A stretch of 64,000 bases of DNA from Lysobacter_K sp043738095 (GTDB lineage: Bacteria; Pseudomonadota; Gammaproteobacteria; Xanthomonadales; Xanthomonadaceae): positions 62,001 through 126,000 of the forward strand of contig JAYSZI010000067.1 of the NCBI GenBank assembly GCA_043738095.1, written 5' to 3'. Below are positions 52,231 through 63,800 of the stretch, in pieces (the stretch's first letter is position 1; each line of letters starts with the position of its first letter). The notes beneath the pieces were generated by a model. It worked only from the letters and a program-made list of their open reading frames with translations. It was not told the origin of the DNA and did no database searches. A program made the position numbers and the translations under genes.

Positions 52231-52758
52231 CTAACCAGCGTTTTCAGATCGGCTACTCAGTTTGTCAAAAAATCGGCAAGCATGTGCTCGCCATTTTTTT
52301 GCGCCGTCTTCCATCAATGGCCTCAACAAACTGAGCGCTTCGGCGGCGTCCGGCTTGCGCATCTCCAGATCCATAAACCGTTGAAAGGAAGCAGGATCCC
52401 TGGCATCAATTGGTGCGACATCCCAGTCTTCGCCGTGACGACTGTAGAGCTCAGTCAACCTGACAGAACCGCTAGTCGCTCCTCCAGCAATAGCCTTCTC
52501 AGGGGTCGTACTCGGACGAGCTTTGACGGACGGAAATCCTCCATCGGCTGACCAACCCAGTTCCACCGTGAAAGCATTGCGTTTTTCATTAGGAATGAAG
52601 GATGTGAAAGCAGCAAGCCCAGGGCGAGTCAAGTCCATGTAGACGATCTCGCCTCTAAAAACTAGATATCCCTCGTCCTTCGGCAGACGCTTCAACCTTG
52701 CGTGCGACATTTGCTCCGAAGACAAAACTTCCAGCGCTGACCTGAATTCCTTTTTCAT
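52231..52758 (-). CDS. Unknown small protein, possible immunity factor
   Basis: A 175-residue soluble protein, MKKEFRSALEVLSSEQMSHA at the N-terminus. It has mixed alpha-beta content with FTVELGWSADGGFPSVKARP in the middle and a helical C-terminal half. The size, cytosolic character and position in a run of short genes after toxin tips are typical of immunity proteins, but I do not recognise the family. The ATG at 52758 lies 70 bp after the Imm11-like gene. Confidence 0.6.
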   Translation of the reverse strand: MKKEFRSALEVLSSEQMSHARLKRLPKDEGYLVFRGEIVYMDLTRPGLAAFTSFIPNEKRNAFTVELGWSADGGFPSVKARPSTTPEKAIAGGATSGSVRLTELYSRHGEDWDVAPIDARDPASFQRFMDLEMRKPDAAEALSLLRPLMEDGAKKWRAHACRFFDKLSSRSENAG

Positions 52759-52828
52759 ATGGGTACAGACCCACCATGAGAAGCGAGTTGGAGCTCGTCC
52801 ACCTCAATTAGTCTTCGTAAGTTGCGCC

Positions 52829-53389
52829 TCAGCTTTTCCAGGGTTTGGGGTCGAAGGTGTTGCGGAGCAACAGGAACCCCTTCAGCTTCGCCTTTTTAAT
52901 CCTATCCCGAAATTCCTCGGTCACGTAAATCCGGAACTGAAAAGCTTGATCATCGGGCACAGTGAAGATTTCCGCATCGCCAACACGACCCTTGTGAAAC
53001 GCAGGCTCCATTACCAAATGAGGTGCGGAGCGGAGTGTCCTCTCATGATTTAGACAATCGACGATTGTTGTCGACCAGTACCAGAAAAATTTTTCACTTC
53101 GCCCCTTGAGATCAGCCTCGAATAATGAGCCTGTGCGTTCTAGTTGCAAGGTTTCAACAGCCCGTTCGGAAAAAAGCCTGGCACTGCCAAACAAGCAGTG
53201 CACATCCCCAAGCTTGACAGGTTGTGACTTTGCGCCCCCAAAGCCCGGCTCGAGATTCAGAGGAACCTCATTTGATGAAGGCAAAACTACGCGGCCCGAT
53301 TGAAGCCCCATCAGCTTACTTTCCAGCCCGGTATCTTCGAACTTATAGGCCATATAATCGTAGCCGCCATGGAGCATGTAAATCTCCAT
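52829..53389 (-). CDS. Imm11/DUF1629-like immunity protein
   Basis: A 186-residue soluble protein. The N-terminal part lacks marks, but LFSERAVETLQ, WYWSTTIVDCLN and the C-terminal FRIYVTEEFRDRIKKAKLKG follow the pattern of the DUF1629 (Imm11) family, in which a late F-R-x-Y-V-T-E-E stretch precedes a terminal helix and strand. Such proteins neutralise cognate nuclease-type toxins. GAGGG precedes its ATG, 7 bp after the stop of the AHH-domain toxin, which strongly suggests it is that toxin's antidote. Confidence 0.65.
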   Translation of the reverse strand: MEIYMLHGGYDYMAYKFEDTGLESKLMGLQSGRVVLPSSNEVPLNLEPGFGGAKSQPVKLGDVHCLFGSARLFSERAVETLQLERTGSLFEADLKGRSEKFFWYWSTTIVDCLNHERTLRSAPHLVMEPAFHKGRVGDAEIFTVPDDQAFQFRIYVTEEFRDRIKKAKLKGFLLLRNTFDPKPWKS

Positions 53390-53396
53390 CTTACCC

Positions 53397-54014
53397 TCAA
53401 TGCTTATTCAATCTAAATGCTCCAGTGAGCAAATCTTCACGCACGCGATTAAGCTCGTTGATCAGTGCCGTTTTATCATGTGCGAGTGGCCGCAAGCGTT
53501 CTAACACTACTTGCTCATAGGCTCGCGCATGCTTGCCGCAGTGAATTGAACCAATGCCAGGTTTACCGCACCCGGGCAGGAACACACCATTCATCATTGA
53601 GTTCACGTCGATTCCCTGCCTTGTCAGAATTGCTCTAGCTTGCAGCCCTTCCTGATAAGCACCGCCGACAATGTGGTGAGCTTGATGGCCGACCGGTACC
53701 TTGTTGCCCAATAGCTCCACCATGTTGTGCCGCAAAACAGTACTGCTGGCCGGATAGGCCAACTTCGACTTGACCGTCGTCTGACTCCAAATGCGGCCAA
53801 ACAACCGCGCAGCTTCGTCACCGAGCCTCGCCACCGGGCGCAGTAACTGAGCTTGCTGTAGACAACCTCCTCGATGATCTCCTTTACCGGCACCCACATA
53901 GTTGCCGGACAGGATGTTGAAGCTGATCGATGCCGCTGTGTAGAGGCTTGAGGCGATGTTGAACGATGCGTCGACATCGCCCAGCGTCATGTACACGCTC
54001 GGGTCCGCACCCAT
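53397..54014 (-). CDS. Orphan RHS C-terminal toxin tip with AHH nuclease domain
   Basis: A 205-residue frame. The C-terminal half carries GHQAHHIVGG with the AHH signature of the HNH/EndoVII-like nuclease toxins, then RQGIDVNSMMNGVFLPG and a CGKHARAYEQVVLERL stretch that places a further His. The N-terminal third resembles the short region after the RHS core. The ATG at 54014 is probably not a native start: the sequence just upstream is RHS core in another frame (next entry). It may be silent, or become functional if recombined onto an intact RHS gene. Confidence 0.65.
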   Translation of the reverse strand: MGADPSVYMTLGDVDASFNIASSLYTAASISFNILSGNYVGAGKGDHRGGCLQQAQLLRPVARLGDEAARLFGRIWSQTTVKSKLAYPASSTVLRHNMVELLGNKVPVGHQAHHIVGGAYQEGLQARAILTRQGIDVNSMMNGVFLPGCGKPGIGSIHCGKHARAYEQVVLERLRPLAHDKTALINELNRVREDLLTGAFRLNKH

Positions 54015-54150
54015 GACCGGCTGGCGTTCGCGTACAGGTACTTGTGCAGGCTCAGCGGGTCCTGGCTGAAACCCGCAAAGTCATCCTGCTGCGTAAACCG
54101 CCCGGTACTTGGAGCCATGTATCGGGCTCGGAGGTATTAGAACCTGAGTC
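54012..54150 (-). pseudogene. Remnant of an RHS core, frameshifted and interrupted
   Basis: In the leftward frame the DNA reads YLRARYMAPSTGRFTQQDDF, then AGFSQDPLSLHKYLYANAS, a classic RHS core. An in-frame TAA at 54137-54139 replaces the second Tyr of FYYLRARYM. A one-base deletion near 54017-54020 shifts NASPVMGADPS into two frames, so the core no longer joins the AHH tip. It differs from the core of the giant RHS gene (SWPGTQCDPLSLHDYIYAHD), so it came from another RHS protein. Confidence 0.7.
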
Positions 54151-54233
54151 AAAACGGGCTTCGTTCGCGATTGTTGGCGGAGTGCGTGTCAAAGGTTAGT
54201 ACTTAATGGCCCAGTTCTCGCCAAAGCACGTCG

Positions 54234-54869
54234 TTATGGCTTCTGTTGCATTTGAAAAGCAATGAATCTCATTGCCTTACTCAACGCGTCAGGAGAGCCC
54301 AAAAAAAATAGCCATGCCGGATCTTGATACAGCACAAAGACCATATCAGATCCACTACGAATCGATGCTTCTGCATGACGGACTGAAGGAGCCCAGTGAC
54401 CTGCTCGCCTGCCGAGGTCAGTCGCATATCCTATGAACGTTGTCGCATAGGCGCGGAACGGAAGCGAGGCCAATGCTTGGGGGGCGAGCACTATCGCCGG
54501 AAGGGCTGGCCTATGGGATACAGGCGAGTCACCAGGTTTCGGGGGAGCAGTCTGGAATGAGCCCTCCCGCCAAAACTCAGCCACAGCCGGCGAAACTGCG
54601 TCTTCACGAGAGAGGCAGGGAACTTCAAACTTGCAAGAGATACGGGATTGCAGTTCCGTAGCCCACTGCGGCGGTCGGTCAACGCCATCGAGCCAGTTCG
54701 CCTTGTAACCGGGGAAGACGACCTGCTCAGCCTTTTCAATCAATTTAACGATCAATCCAGTAACGATTTCCTTGTCCGGGATGAGCTGATTCCTAAGCTG
54801 AAGCATGAAGTTCCGCCCGTGCAGAGCTCGCGCCAAAGCGGCATCCGTATCTTGAAGCAGATCAGCCAT
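54234..54869 (-). CDS. Probable cognate immunity protein of the giant RHS toxin
   Basis: A 211-residue soluble protein of no recognised family. The N-terminal helix MADLLQDTDAALARALHGRN is followed by a mixed domain with Cys and Trp residues and a C-terminal VLYQDPAWLFFLGSPDALSK. No signal peptide. Its ATG shares a base with the RHS stop codon (TAATG at 54867-54871), the usual layout for a toxin and its antidote. Function is inferred from position only. Confidence 0.6.
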   Translation of the reverse strand: MADLLQDTDAALARALHGRNFMLQLRNQLIPDKEIVTGLIVKLIEKAEQVVFPGYKANWLDGVDRPPQWATELQSRISCKFEVPCLSREDAVSPAVAEFWREGSFQTAPPKPGDSPVSHRPALPAIVLAPQALASLPFRAYATTFIGYATDLGRRAGHWAPSVRHAEASIRSGSDMVFVLYQDPAWLFFLGSPDALSKAMRFIAFQMQQKP

Positions 54870-57800
54870 TACAAGTATTTATCAAGTTTAGGATAGATCG
54901 GGCTATAACCCGGAACGCCAACACAAGCAGCGTCTACAGCCCTTGTCGTTTGCTTGAGAATTTCCAGCACGTCCGCCTGCCCGGATGGCGACAGAGAATT
55001 GAATTCATCGAGCCGCTTCACTTTATGGCCATTCAACCGAGTAATAATCGATAACATCGAATGCAACTGCCTGTGTACCGTTTCGGAGACATCAGCCAGG
55101 TCTTGGTTAACTGGCCCACCTAAATACTTAGGGCGTGCGTGGTGACCGTGAAATCTGTCCGAAATTTTGTCAACAGATTTGCACAGTGTTCCGACGATCC
55201 GATTGTAGGTTTGATAGGCACGGTTCGCATCACGAGACCTGAGATATGCCGCCTGGAAGTGCGAAAACCCGATATTGGCAAACCCTCCTGCTAGACCTAT
55301 GAAATGCCCAGAGGGATCTACATAAGTTGTCGGATTGTCGTGTGCATAAATGTAGTCGTGCAGCGAAAGCGGATCGCACTGCGTCCCTGGCCAGGAGTCG
55401 GCGGAGATAAAACGACCGACACCCGAGTCCAGGTATCTGGCCCGCAGGTAATAGAACCCGAGGTTCGGATCCATTTGCTCCCCCGCGAACAGGAAGGCGT
55501 TCGCACTGCTGCCGGTATGCACCTCGGTTTCGCCGAAGGCTTCAAACCAGTAGCGATCGCCAGCCGCTCCGTCGGCGGCGGTCAGCAGACGCGTGCTACC
55601 CAGACCGTCGCCGTGCAGCCAGGTCGTCTGCGCGCCTTGGCTGCGAGCGATGCGGTCGTCGCCGACCAGATGCAGCACGGGTGCCGATGCATCGGGGCGT
55701 TCCTCGATCACCTGCGCGTACGTTGCCACCGGATCCACGACGAAGCGCGTGGCGAGGCCGTTGACCGTCTGCGACTGGCGGATGCCGTTGGCGTCGTAGC
55801 GATAACTCAGCGCTGCAGTCGGGGTGATCGCATCGACCAAGCGGCTTGCGCCGTCGTAGCTGTACGTGCTCTGGCCCGCGGGTTCGGTCTTGCCTATCAG
55901 GCTGCCGTTGGCGTCGTACTGATGGGCAGTGGACGTGCCGTCGCTGACTTGCTCCCGTTGCAGACGGTCGTTGCTGTCGTAGGCATACGTGGTGGTGCGA
56001 GTGATGCCAGCCTTGGTGCGCGCCTGAGTCAGACGGTTGCCGACGGCATCGTAGGTCCACACGCTGGTGCGGTGGCCACGGGTGCTGTCGGTGACCTGCT
56101 CGCGGGTGAGCCGCTTGAGCGTGTCGTACTGGTAGGCGATGGTGCGGGTCGCTCCGACGCCTTGCTCCACCACCTGGGTCCGCAGACCCGAGGCATCGGT
56201 GGTGTAGGTCAGACCCAGCAGCACAGCACCGGTGGCGGTGCGATGCAGTAGCGTCTTTAGGCGGTTGCGCAGGTCGTAGGTGTAGTCGCTGCGGGCGCCG
56301 TTGGGCAGCGTCACAGTACCGCGGTTGCCTACCGCGTCGTAACCGTAAGCAGTTGTCTGTCCATCACGGACGACCGTTGCCAGCCGGTTCGTTGCGTCGA
56401 AGGTGTAAGCAACGGCCTGCTGACTGGTCACCAGCCGGGTTCGGTTGCCGGCGGCATCGTAGGCATAGCTGATGCTTACGCCGTCAGGCTGCTGCAGCGA
56501 CAGCAACCGGTCGCGGGCGTCGTAGGTGCTGACCGTGACACCAGCCGCATCGGTTTGCGTCGCGACCTGGCCGGTGGCGGTGTACGTGGTGACCATACCG
56601 GTGCCATCAGCATGTCGTACTTCGACAATCCGGTTGTTGCTGTCGTAGCTGCGGACGGTTTGCGCGCCGTTGAAGTCGACGTGGCGGACCAGGTTGCCGT
56701 TGGCGTCGTAGGACTTGGTTTCGCGCTGGCCACCCGGCAATACGCGGGCGACTTCGCGGCCGGCCGCGTCATATACCCAACGCGTGACCCGGCCGAGCGC
56801 ATCAGTCTGCGTAATCTTGTGGCCGGATTCGTCGTAACCATACGCGGTACGTTGGCCGGTAGCGTCCACCACCGCCGCAAGTTGGCCCAGCGACGTGTAC
56901 TCGAACGCGGTGACGCGCCCCATCTCGTCGGTCTGACTGGTCTTGCGGCCCAATGCGTCGTAAACCAGCCTCGTTCGCGGGTTGTCCGTGTCCGATGTGG
57001 TGCTATCCGGATGGATAGTCTCAATCAGACGGCCCGCCGCGTCGTACACGAATTTGGTTACGCGATTCAACGCATCACGCACCGAGGCTTTGGTGCCAGT
57101 CGTGTTATAGGCCGTGGTGGTGACCTGGTTCAACGGGTTGGTCGTGGTGGTCAGACGACCGGAATCATCGTAGGTGAATCGCGTGACGTTGCCGCGGGCA
57201 TCTGTCTGCGTGAGTTCGCGGCCCGCCTTGTCGTACACGGCCTTAGTGACCGCGCCGTCAGGGTAACGGGTTTCCACCAGGCGCCCGGCAGCGTCGAAGA
57301 CCGTCGCGGTGGTGCGCCCCGCGCGGTCGGTTTTGCTGAGCAGATGATTCTCGGCATCGTAACTCTGCGCCTCCGTTGTCCCGTCGGGATAGCGGGTCTC
57401 CACCAGGTTGCCGTACGCGTCGTAGTACAGCTCGGTACGTCGACCCAATACATCGATCTGCGCGGACTCCTTGTCAATGGCGTTGTATTCGACGCGGGTG
57501 ATGTTGCCCATCGGATCAACCGTAGCGATGCGGCGACCTTTGGCGTCATACGTGTGTTGCGTGACGAGTGTCCGCTCCAGGCCGGCCTCATCGGTGTAAC
57601 GGCGGGCTTCGGTCAGCACGCGACCTGCGCTGTCGTAGGTGTATTCGACAGCGACGCCTAGCGCGTTGGTTTCGCGCAGCTTGTTACCGCGACTGTCGTA
57701 GACGTAGGCGGTCGTCACGCCGAGCGGTTGTCGCATCTCGGTGAGATTGCCACTGGTCGAGTAGGTGAAGTCGGTACGCAGCCCTAACGCATCGGTCATT

Positions 57801-60800
57801 GATGTCAGCTGTCCGGTGCGACTGTTGTAGACGTTGTTGGCCGTGACCGTGCCGGCCGCGTCGGTCTGCGTCAGCACCTGGCCGCGGTCGTCATAACGCC
57901 ACGTCGTGACCTGGCCGAGCGGATTGGTTTCCTTGACCTTGTTGCCTCGGGCGTCGTACTCCCAGCGCCACACTTCACCTTCTCCATTTTCGCGGCTGGT
58001 TTCGTTGCCGTACTGGTCGTAGGTACGCTTGGTGACCTCGCCCAGTGCATTGATTTCCTGCAGCACGCGGCCGTTGTCGTCAAATGCGTAGGTCGTGGAG
58101 TTGCCAAGGCGGTCCTTGATGATCTGGGTCCGGCCCTGGAGATCGATCGTGTATTCGATACGACGGCCTTCGGCATCGACATGCGCGATCAAACGACCGT
58201 TGTCGTCGTATTCATTGCGGCTTGCACGCACGCCGCGCGGGTCAATGATGTCCTGCAGATAATGCGGGAAACGCCCTTGCAGATAGCCGAAGCGGGTGAC
58301 GCCACCGACCTGATCCACAACTGCCGACAGGTCGCCCTTGGCATCGTAGGTGTAATCGATAAAGTTGCCGTCCGGCAGACGGATGGTGATGATCCGGCCA
58401 GCACTGTCGCGGATGAACTGGACGCCCACGCCGCTGGAGTGAACCACGCCGTCACGGCTATAGGTCAGCGAGTTGCCATCGAGATCGGTGACCTTGCGGA
58501 TGCCCTGACGCTGATCGATGTCGTAGGCCATGCCCTCCTTGGTGGTCAGGCGGTAGTAGTTCGGATCCGCCGGTTCGCCTTCGCCCAAGTCAATCAACTG
58601 GTTGCCATTGAGACGTAGCGTGCCGTAGCTCGTTCGCTCCAACTTTGAGTAAGTTCCGGGCAATGGCTCGAACGCGAGTTGCACGTCGACATTGGGTACC
58701 AAGAACTGGCACTCGGGCACGGCCTTGGCGCGGAATTTTTCTAGCTTTCCGTCGGGCAAAGCGATGGTGACGACCGGGTCGCCCATCGGCTGGACGCACC
58801 AGTTGCTGAAGAAACCGGAGCGGTACTGGTTAAGACTCCAGCCCAATCCAATTGTGCGCGACTCATGGATGCGCACGTTCTGGTAGTCAACGCTCCAGCC
58901 GTGGCCGAAGTCGAGTGATTGCCCGCTGCGGCGTGTGTCGTAGGTACGCGTCACGGTGAGCGGGATTCCCATCACCGGGATCGACACATCCTCAAAGCTC
59001 AGACTGAAGTGGCCGAGTTTCATCTCTCCTTCAATGACGACGTTGCTGAATGCCTTGGCTTCGTGGCCCAACTGGTCCCAGGCCTGTAGTACGACCACGT
59101 ACTGGCCGTTGAGCAACGAGGTTGGATCCAACGTGCCCAATTCCCCCGATGCCGCAGTGGATCCGGTTGCGATGACCTTGGCGTACGTGCCATTCCTGTC
59201 AAACAGGGAAAGCTTCCAACCGGCGAGGTCGGCATCGGCCACCGCGCCCATCACCGCCATCGGCGCAGTGACAATGGCCTCTTCCAGCGGTGCCGATAGC
59301 GACACGGTCGGGCCGTCGCTGCTGTTGGGATCAAGTACGAGGAACTCTGTCGTTGCCGTCGTGATTTCGTAACTATCGCTGACGGTCACCGTCAGCTCAT
59401 GGCGACCGATTACGCCCGACCGCACTGAGGCTGTCAGATTGGAATCCATAGGCACCACGACGCCGTCCAAGCGAAGCACTACGGTGACCTGCGATGCGGC
59501 ATTGGCCGGGACCACGCTGACTAACAGCGGCACGTTCGGCCCGACCTGAGCTGTCGAGAGTTCGATGCGGGCGCTTAGCGGCGCGCCTTCGACCACATGC
59601 AGCGCCCATCCTTGTTCGGTCCATAGCGCGCCATCGCTGACACGCACACGCACGTTGTACTCGCCGGCCTGGGTAGGAACCCAGTCAATACGGCCAGTCA
59701 GCGCATCGATCTGCATCCCTGCCGGTGATTGCGCGAGGCTGTAGGCAAGCACGTCGCCATCGAGATCGCGCGTCTGCACGTCGTAGCGGTAGCCATAGCC
59801 GACTTTCCCTGAATTCGCCGGGGCACTGAGGATCTCCGGCGCGGAATTGTCACCACCAGCCCCGTGCTCGGAAACTTGCACTGTGTAGCGCTGCCAGGCA
59901 GCGCCGCCACGTCCATCCGCGACCTGCACTTTGACGGTGTGATCCCCCAGTTGCGCGGCGATAGGGGTCCACGTGATCACGCCGGTGGCGGGGTCGATGC
60001 TCATGCCCTGCGGACGTTCGCTCAGTTCGTACTTAAGCGCGTCGCTGTCCGCATCCGTGGCAGCCACGCCATAGGTGTAGGCCTGGCCGATAGCCGCACG
60101 TGGATTGGGGACGCTGGTGATCTGTGGGGCACTGTTGTTGACTGGATCGTTCACGAAGACCGTGAATTGCTGGCGTGCCCAGCCACCACGGTCGTCGCGC
60201 ACTTCCAGTTCAAAGATGTGCTCTCCCACCTGGGCGGCGGTCGGTGTCCAGTTCACTGTCGTGTCTGAGAGGATCGCGACCCCGACCGGCACAACGTTCC
60301 ACACATAGCTCAGCGGATCGCCGTCAGGATCTGTTGCGACTGCGGCATACCTATACGGCTGCCCTAAACTGACGGACAACGTCGGCACACTGGCGATGGT
60401 CGGCGCGCGATTGGGCGTGGCGTACACGCGCACGCTGAAGCTTTGTTCCGCACGACCCTGGCGCTCGTCCGTAGCGATGACCCTTACCTCAACAGGCGTC
60501 GCGGGGACGGTCTGCGGCAGCCACAGGATCGTGCCGGTAAGCGCGTCGATCTGCATGCCCGCAGGCGCGGCCCCGAGCGAATAACTGATCGCCTGGCCCT
60601 CCGGATCAACGGCGCGCACGTCGTAGCGGTAAGCCTGGTTGATCGTCGCCGCGTAAATCGGCGACGAGGTTATCCTCGGCAACTGGTTGGGTTCGGTCGA
60701 GGCCGCGACGTCAACGCTCCACGACTGGGACGCGACTTGGCCGTTGAGGCTGCGTGCCTGCACCACGAAGCTAAATCGGCCCGTCAGTCCCCAGCGCGGC

Positions 60801-63800
60801 ACCCACAGGATCTCGCCGTTGCGCGGATTGATGCTGGCGCCATCCGGGGCGGTGACCAGATCGTAGATAACGACGTCGCCCAAGTGCGTCGAAATCGCAT
60901 TCGCAACATAGCGGTACAACTTATGCTCGACGGCTTTGGTAGTCGCCGTCGACGCGAACGTTGGAGCGAGCATGCGCTCGGCGATGCCGACCACCCAGGA
61001 TTGGGTAGCTTCCAAGCCTCCATGATCGGTGACGCTCAGTTGCATCACCCGGCCGGTCGCGACGTTGTTGCCAATCTCGCATTCCGTCTCAGCCGCACCC
61101 GTCAGCACAAGCGCCGTCACCTCAGCATCGCCGATGGCGTCGCGTGTCGTCGCAAATTCCGCTTTGATGGCCTGTCCAGGAGCGAGGGGGCCAATAGCGA
61201 TCTTGCCCAGCAAAACTCCGCCTGCGTCGCCACGGTAGAACGCAACCTCGAGCCCCTGGCTTACGCCTGTACCACGGTTGGACACGTCCGCTGACAAACG
61301 CAGTCCCGTCGCGGTGACTACCCCATACGGGGCGGAGACCCGCAGATCGGACTGGTAGACGGTGGGTTGGGCGACCAATTGCCGCCGGCCCACGACGTAG
61401 TTGGCCGACGGCGGACGTGTGCGGTCGACCGGACTAGGACGCATATCGCTACGCACCTGATCTAGCGCAAACGGCTGCTGGTGAATTACTCGCGCCGCCG
61501 AGTGCCAAGGAAGCGACGCGGACTTGTAGGCGCGTAGGGCCGAGTTCTCGCTCACGAACAGCGTCGCATCGCCCGTACCATCCATGTCGACGAGGGCGGG
61601 AGTGTGCGAGCCGATGTCGTTCATGCCATTGAGGCGCCAAAGTACAGCGCCGCTTCGGCCGGCAAGCACGAGCAAGCCGTTCGCCGTGGCGTTGGGCGAG
61701 AGGATTTCCAACTGGCCATCACGATCGATATCGGATGCCACGGCCGCACGGAAATTTGAAGTGGCGCCGGCGATGCTGGCGGGAACGGTCCAGATCAGTT
61801 CGCCTTGGATCGAGTACAGACGGTTGAGCGCGGCGACATAGATGTCATCCACGCCATCGCCGGTGAAGTCCGCAATAAGCACAGGGCCAGCACCCCCAAC
61901 CGCATTCTTGACCCAGACAAGATTTCCCTCGGCATCGGTCAGGCTCAGCCGGTAGCTGCCGGCGCTGGTGTGTTCACTGATTACAAGATGCGGTCGGCCA
62001 CTGCCAGGGATGACAATGGGCTCTTGGAAGCTGTAATAGACGGTGCCGTCCTTCGCGCTCGGCAACCGCTTGCGCAGCACGCCGTTGGCATCGCGTATCT
62101 CGCCGCGGAAAAGCACTTCGCGGCGGCCATCACCGTCCAGATCGAGCGCGGCGGGGTTGCCCTGGTTGTAGTTGGCGTTCGCAGTGAACTGCCATTTCAG
62201 CAGCCCGTAGGCATTGAAAACCGCCGGCCCAACTAGGACTTCCGCCACGCCGTCGCCATCCAGGTCAGTGACACTGACGGCGCTGTTTGCCAACGAACTT
62301 GACGCAATCGGCGTCGTACTCACCCAGCGTTGGGTGCCGTCGGAGCGCAACGCCACCAAGTGACGCAGGGTATCGACGAACAAAATGGTGAGCGCACCCT
62401 CACCTTCGAGATCGGCCATGGCCGGTTGCACGGACCAGTCTGGTGTGCGCGCGTTGTAGCTCCATAGCGTCTGGCCGGTGCGCGCGTTAAAAGCGTGCAG
62501 GCGGCGATTGTTGACGGTGGTGTCACTCTGGGACACCGCAATCACCGCCATCAGATCCTTCGAGGTCAGTTCGCCATCAAGATCCGTGTCGGCCAGCGGT
62601 CCCACAAGGGGTTGGCCCGGAAAACGCACTCGGGTGTTCGCCCACAGCGACCGCGGTGCGAATGGAGCTACGGCCGGATCCTGCACTAGGCAAAACGGGT
62701 TGGCCGCTGCCATCGCGGCGGGGCTACTGGAACGCACCGCGCTGCCCAGCCACGAAAGCGAACCGGTGATGGCATTGAGGGTCGCGCCCGGAGGCACGAC
62801 ATCTGCGCGCCAAGCAGTTGTCTCCAGCACATTGACGTCGGTCACCGACGGGTTATATGCGTAGTTGCTGCCCACGGTAGCCAAAAGGCCTGGCGTCGAG
62901 CTGATCCGCGGTGCCTGATTGGGCAAATCGCCGAGCAGCGTGTAGATCTGCAGGTCGTAGTTGCTGTACTGGTCGCGCACGCGCAGCACGACGCGTTCGT
63001 TCTTGCCGGCGAAGTTCGGCGGCACGGCCCACTGGATGCGGCCGCTGTCCGGATCCATGGTAAAGCCCGAAGGGCCAAGGAATACGTCGAAGCTCAGTTG
63101 CGCCGATGGGTCGGATGTCACCTTCGGAATGTAGGTATACGTGGTGCCCTGTACCGCGCGGCGCTCGGGGATCGAGGAAAAACGCGGCGGCAGCAACGCA
63201 GCATCGACGGTCAGTCGGAACGACTGTCGCGCTTGGGCGCCAGCCAGGTCACGCACGACTATCTCGATCGTGTGCTGGCCCTGCTGCGACGCATCGGGGA
63301 TCCAAGTCAGCTGCCCCGTAAGCCGATTGATGACCGCCCCGATTGGCGCGGTGCCTAGCGCGTAGCTGACAGCATCACCGCGATCCGGATCGGCCACCGT
63401 CACCGCATAATCGTAGCGCCGGCTAACGCCGGTAGTCAGCGTGGGCAGCGAGGTGATGCGCGGCGCTTCATTCTGATCCACGGCTTGGACCGAGAACGCC
63501 TGCTCATCGAAGAGCCCACCGCGATCTGTGGCACGCACCCGCACCCAAGCGGCATCAAGCGTGTTGTTGTCTAACTTGCACTCGGTGACGTGTGGCGGGA
63601 GCAGCAGCTTCGCCGACAGCCGCTGCGGCTCGACACCGAGCCCGTGCCACGGGATCGTTAGGCGTTGTAGCGCGCCGGCCGGGAGATCGGCAATCGCCTG
63701 GACGTCAATCAGCACGTCATCGGCAAACACCTGCATAGCGATCGAATCGCCCACCGCCGCCAAGCCGCGATTGCCGACATCCACCTGGATGGCACCGCGG

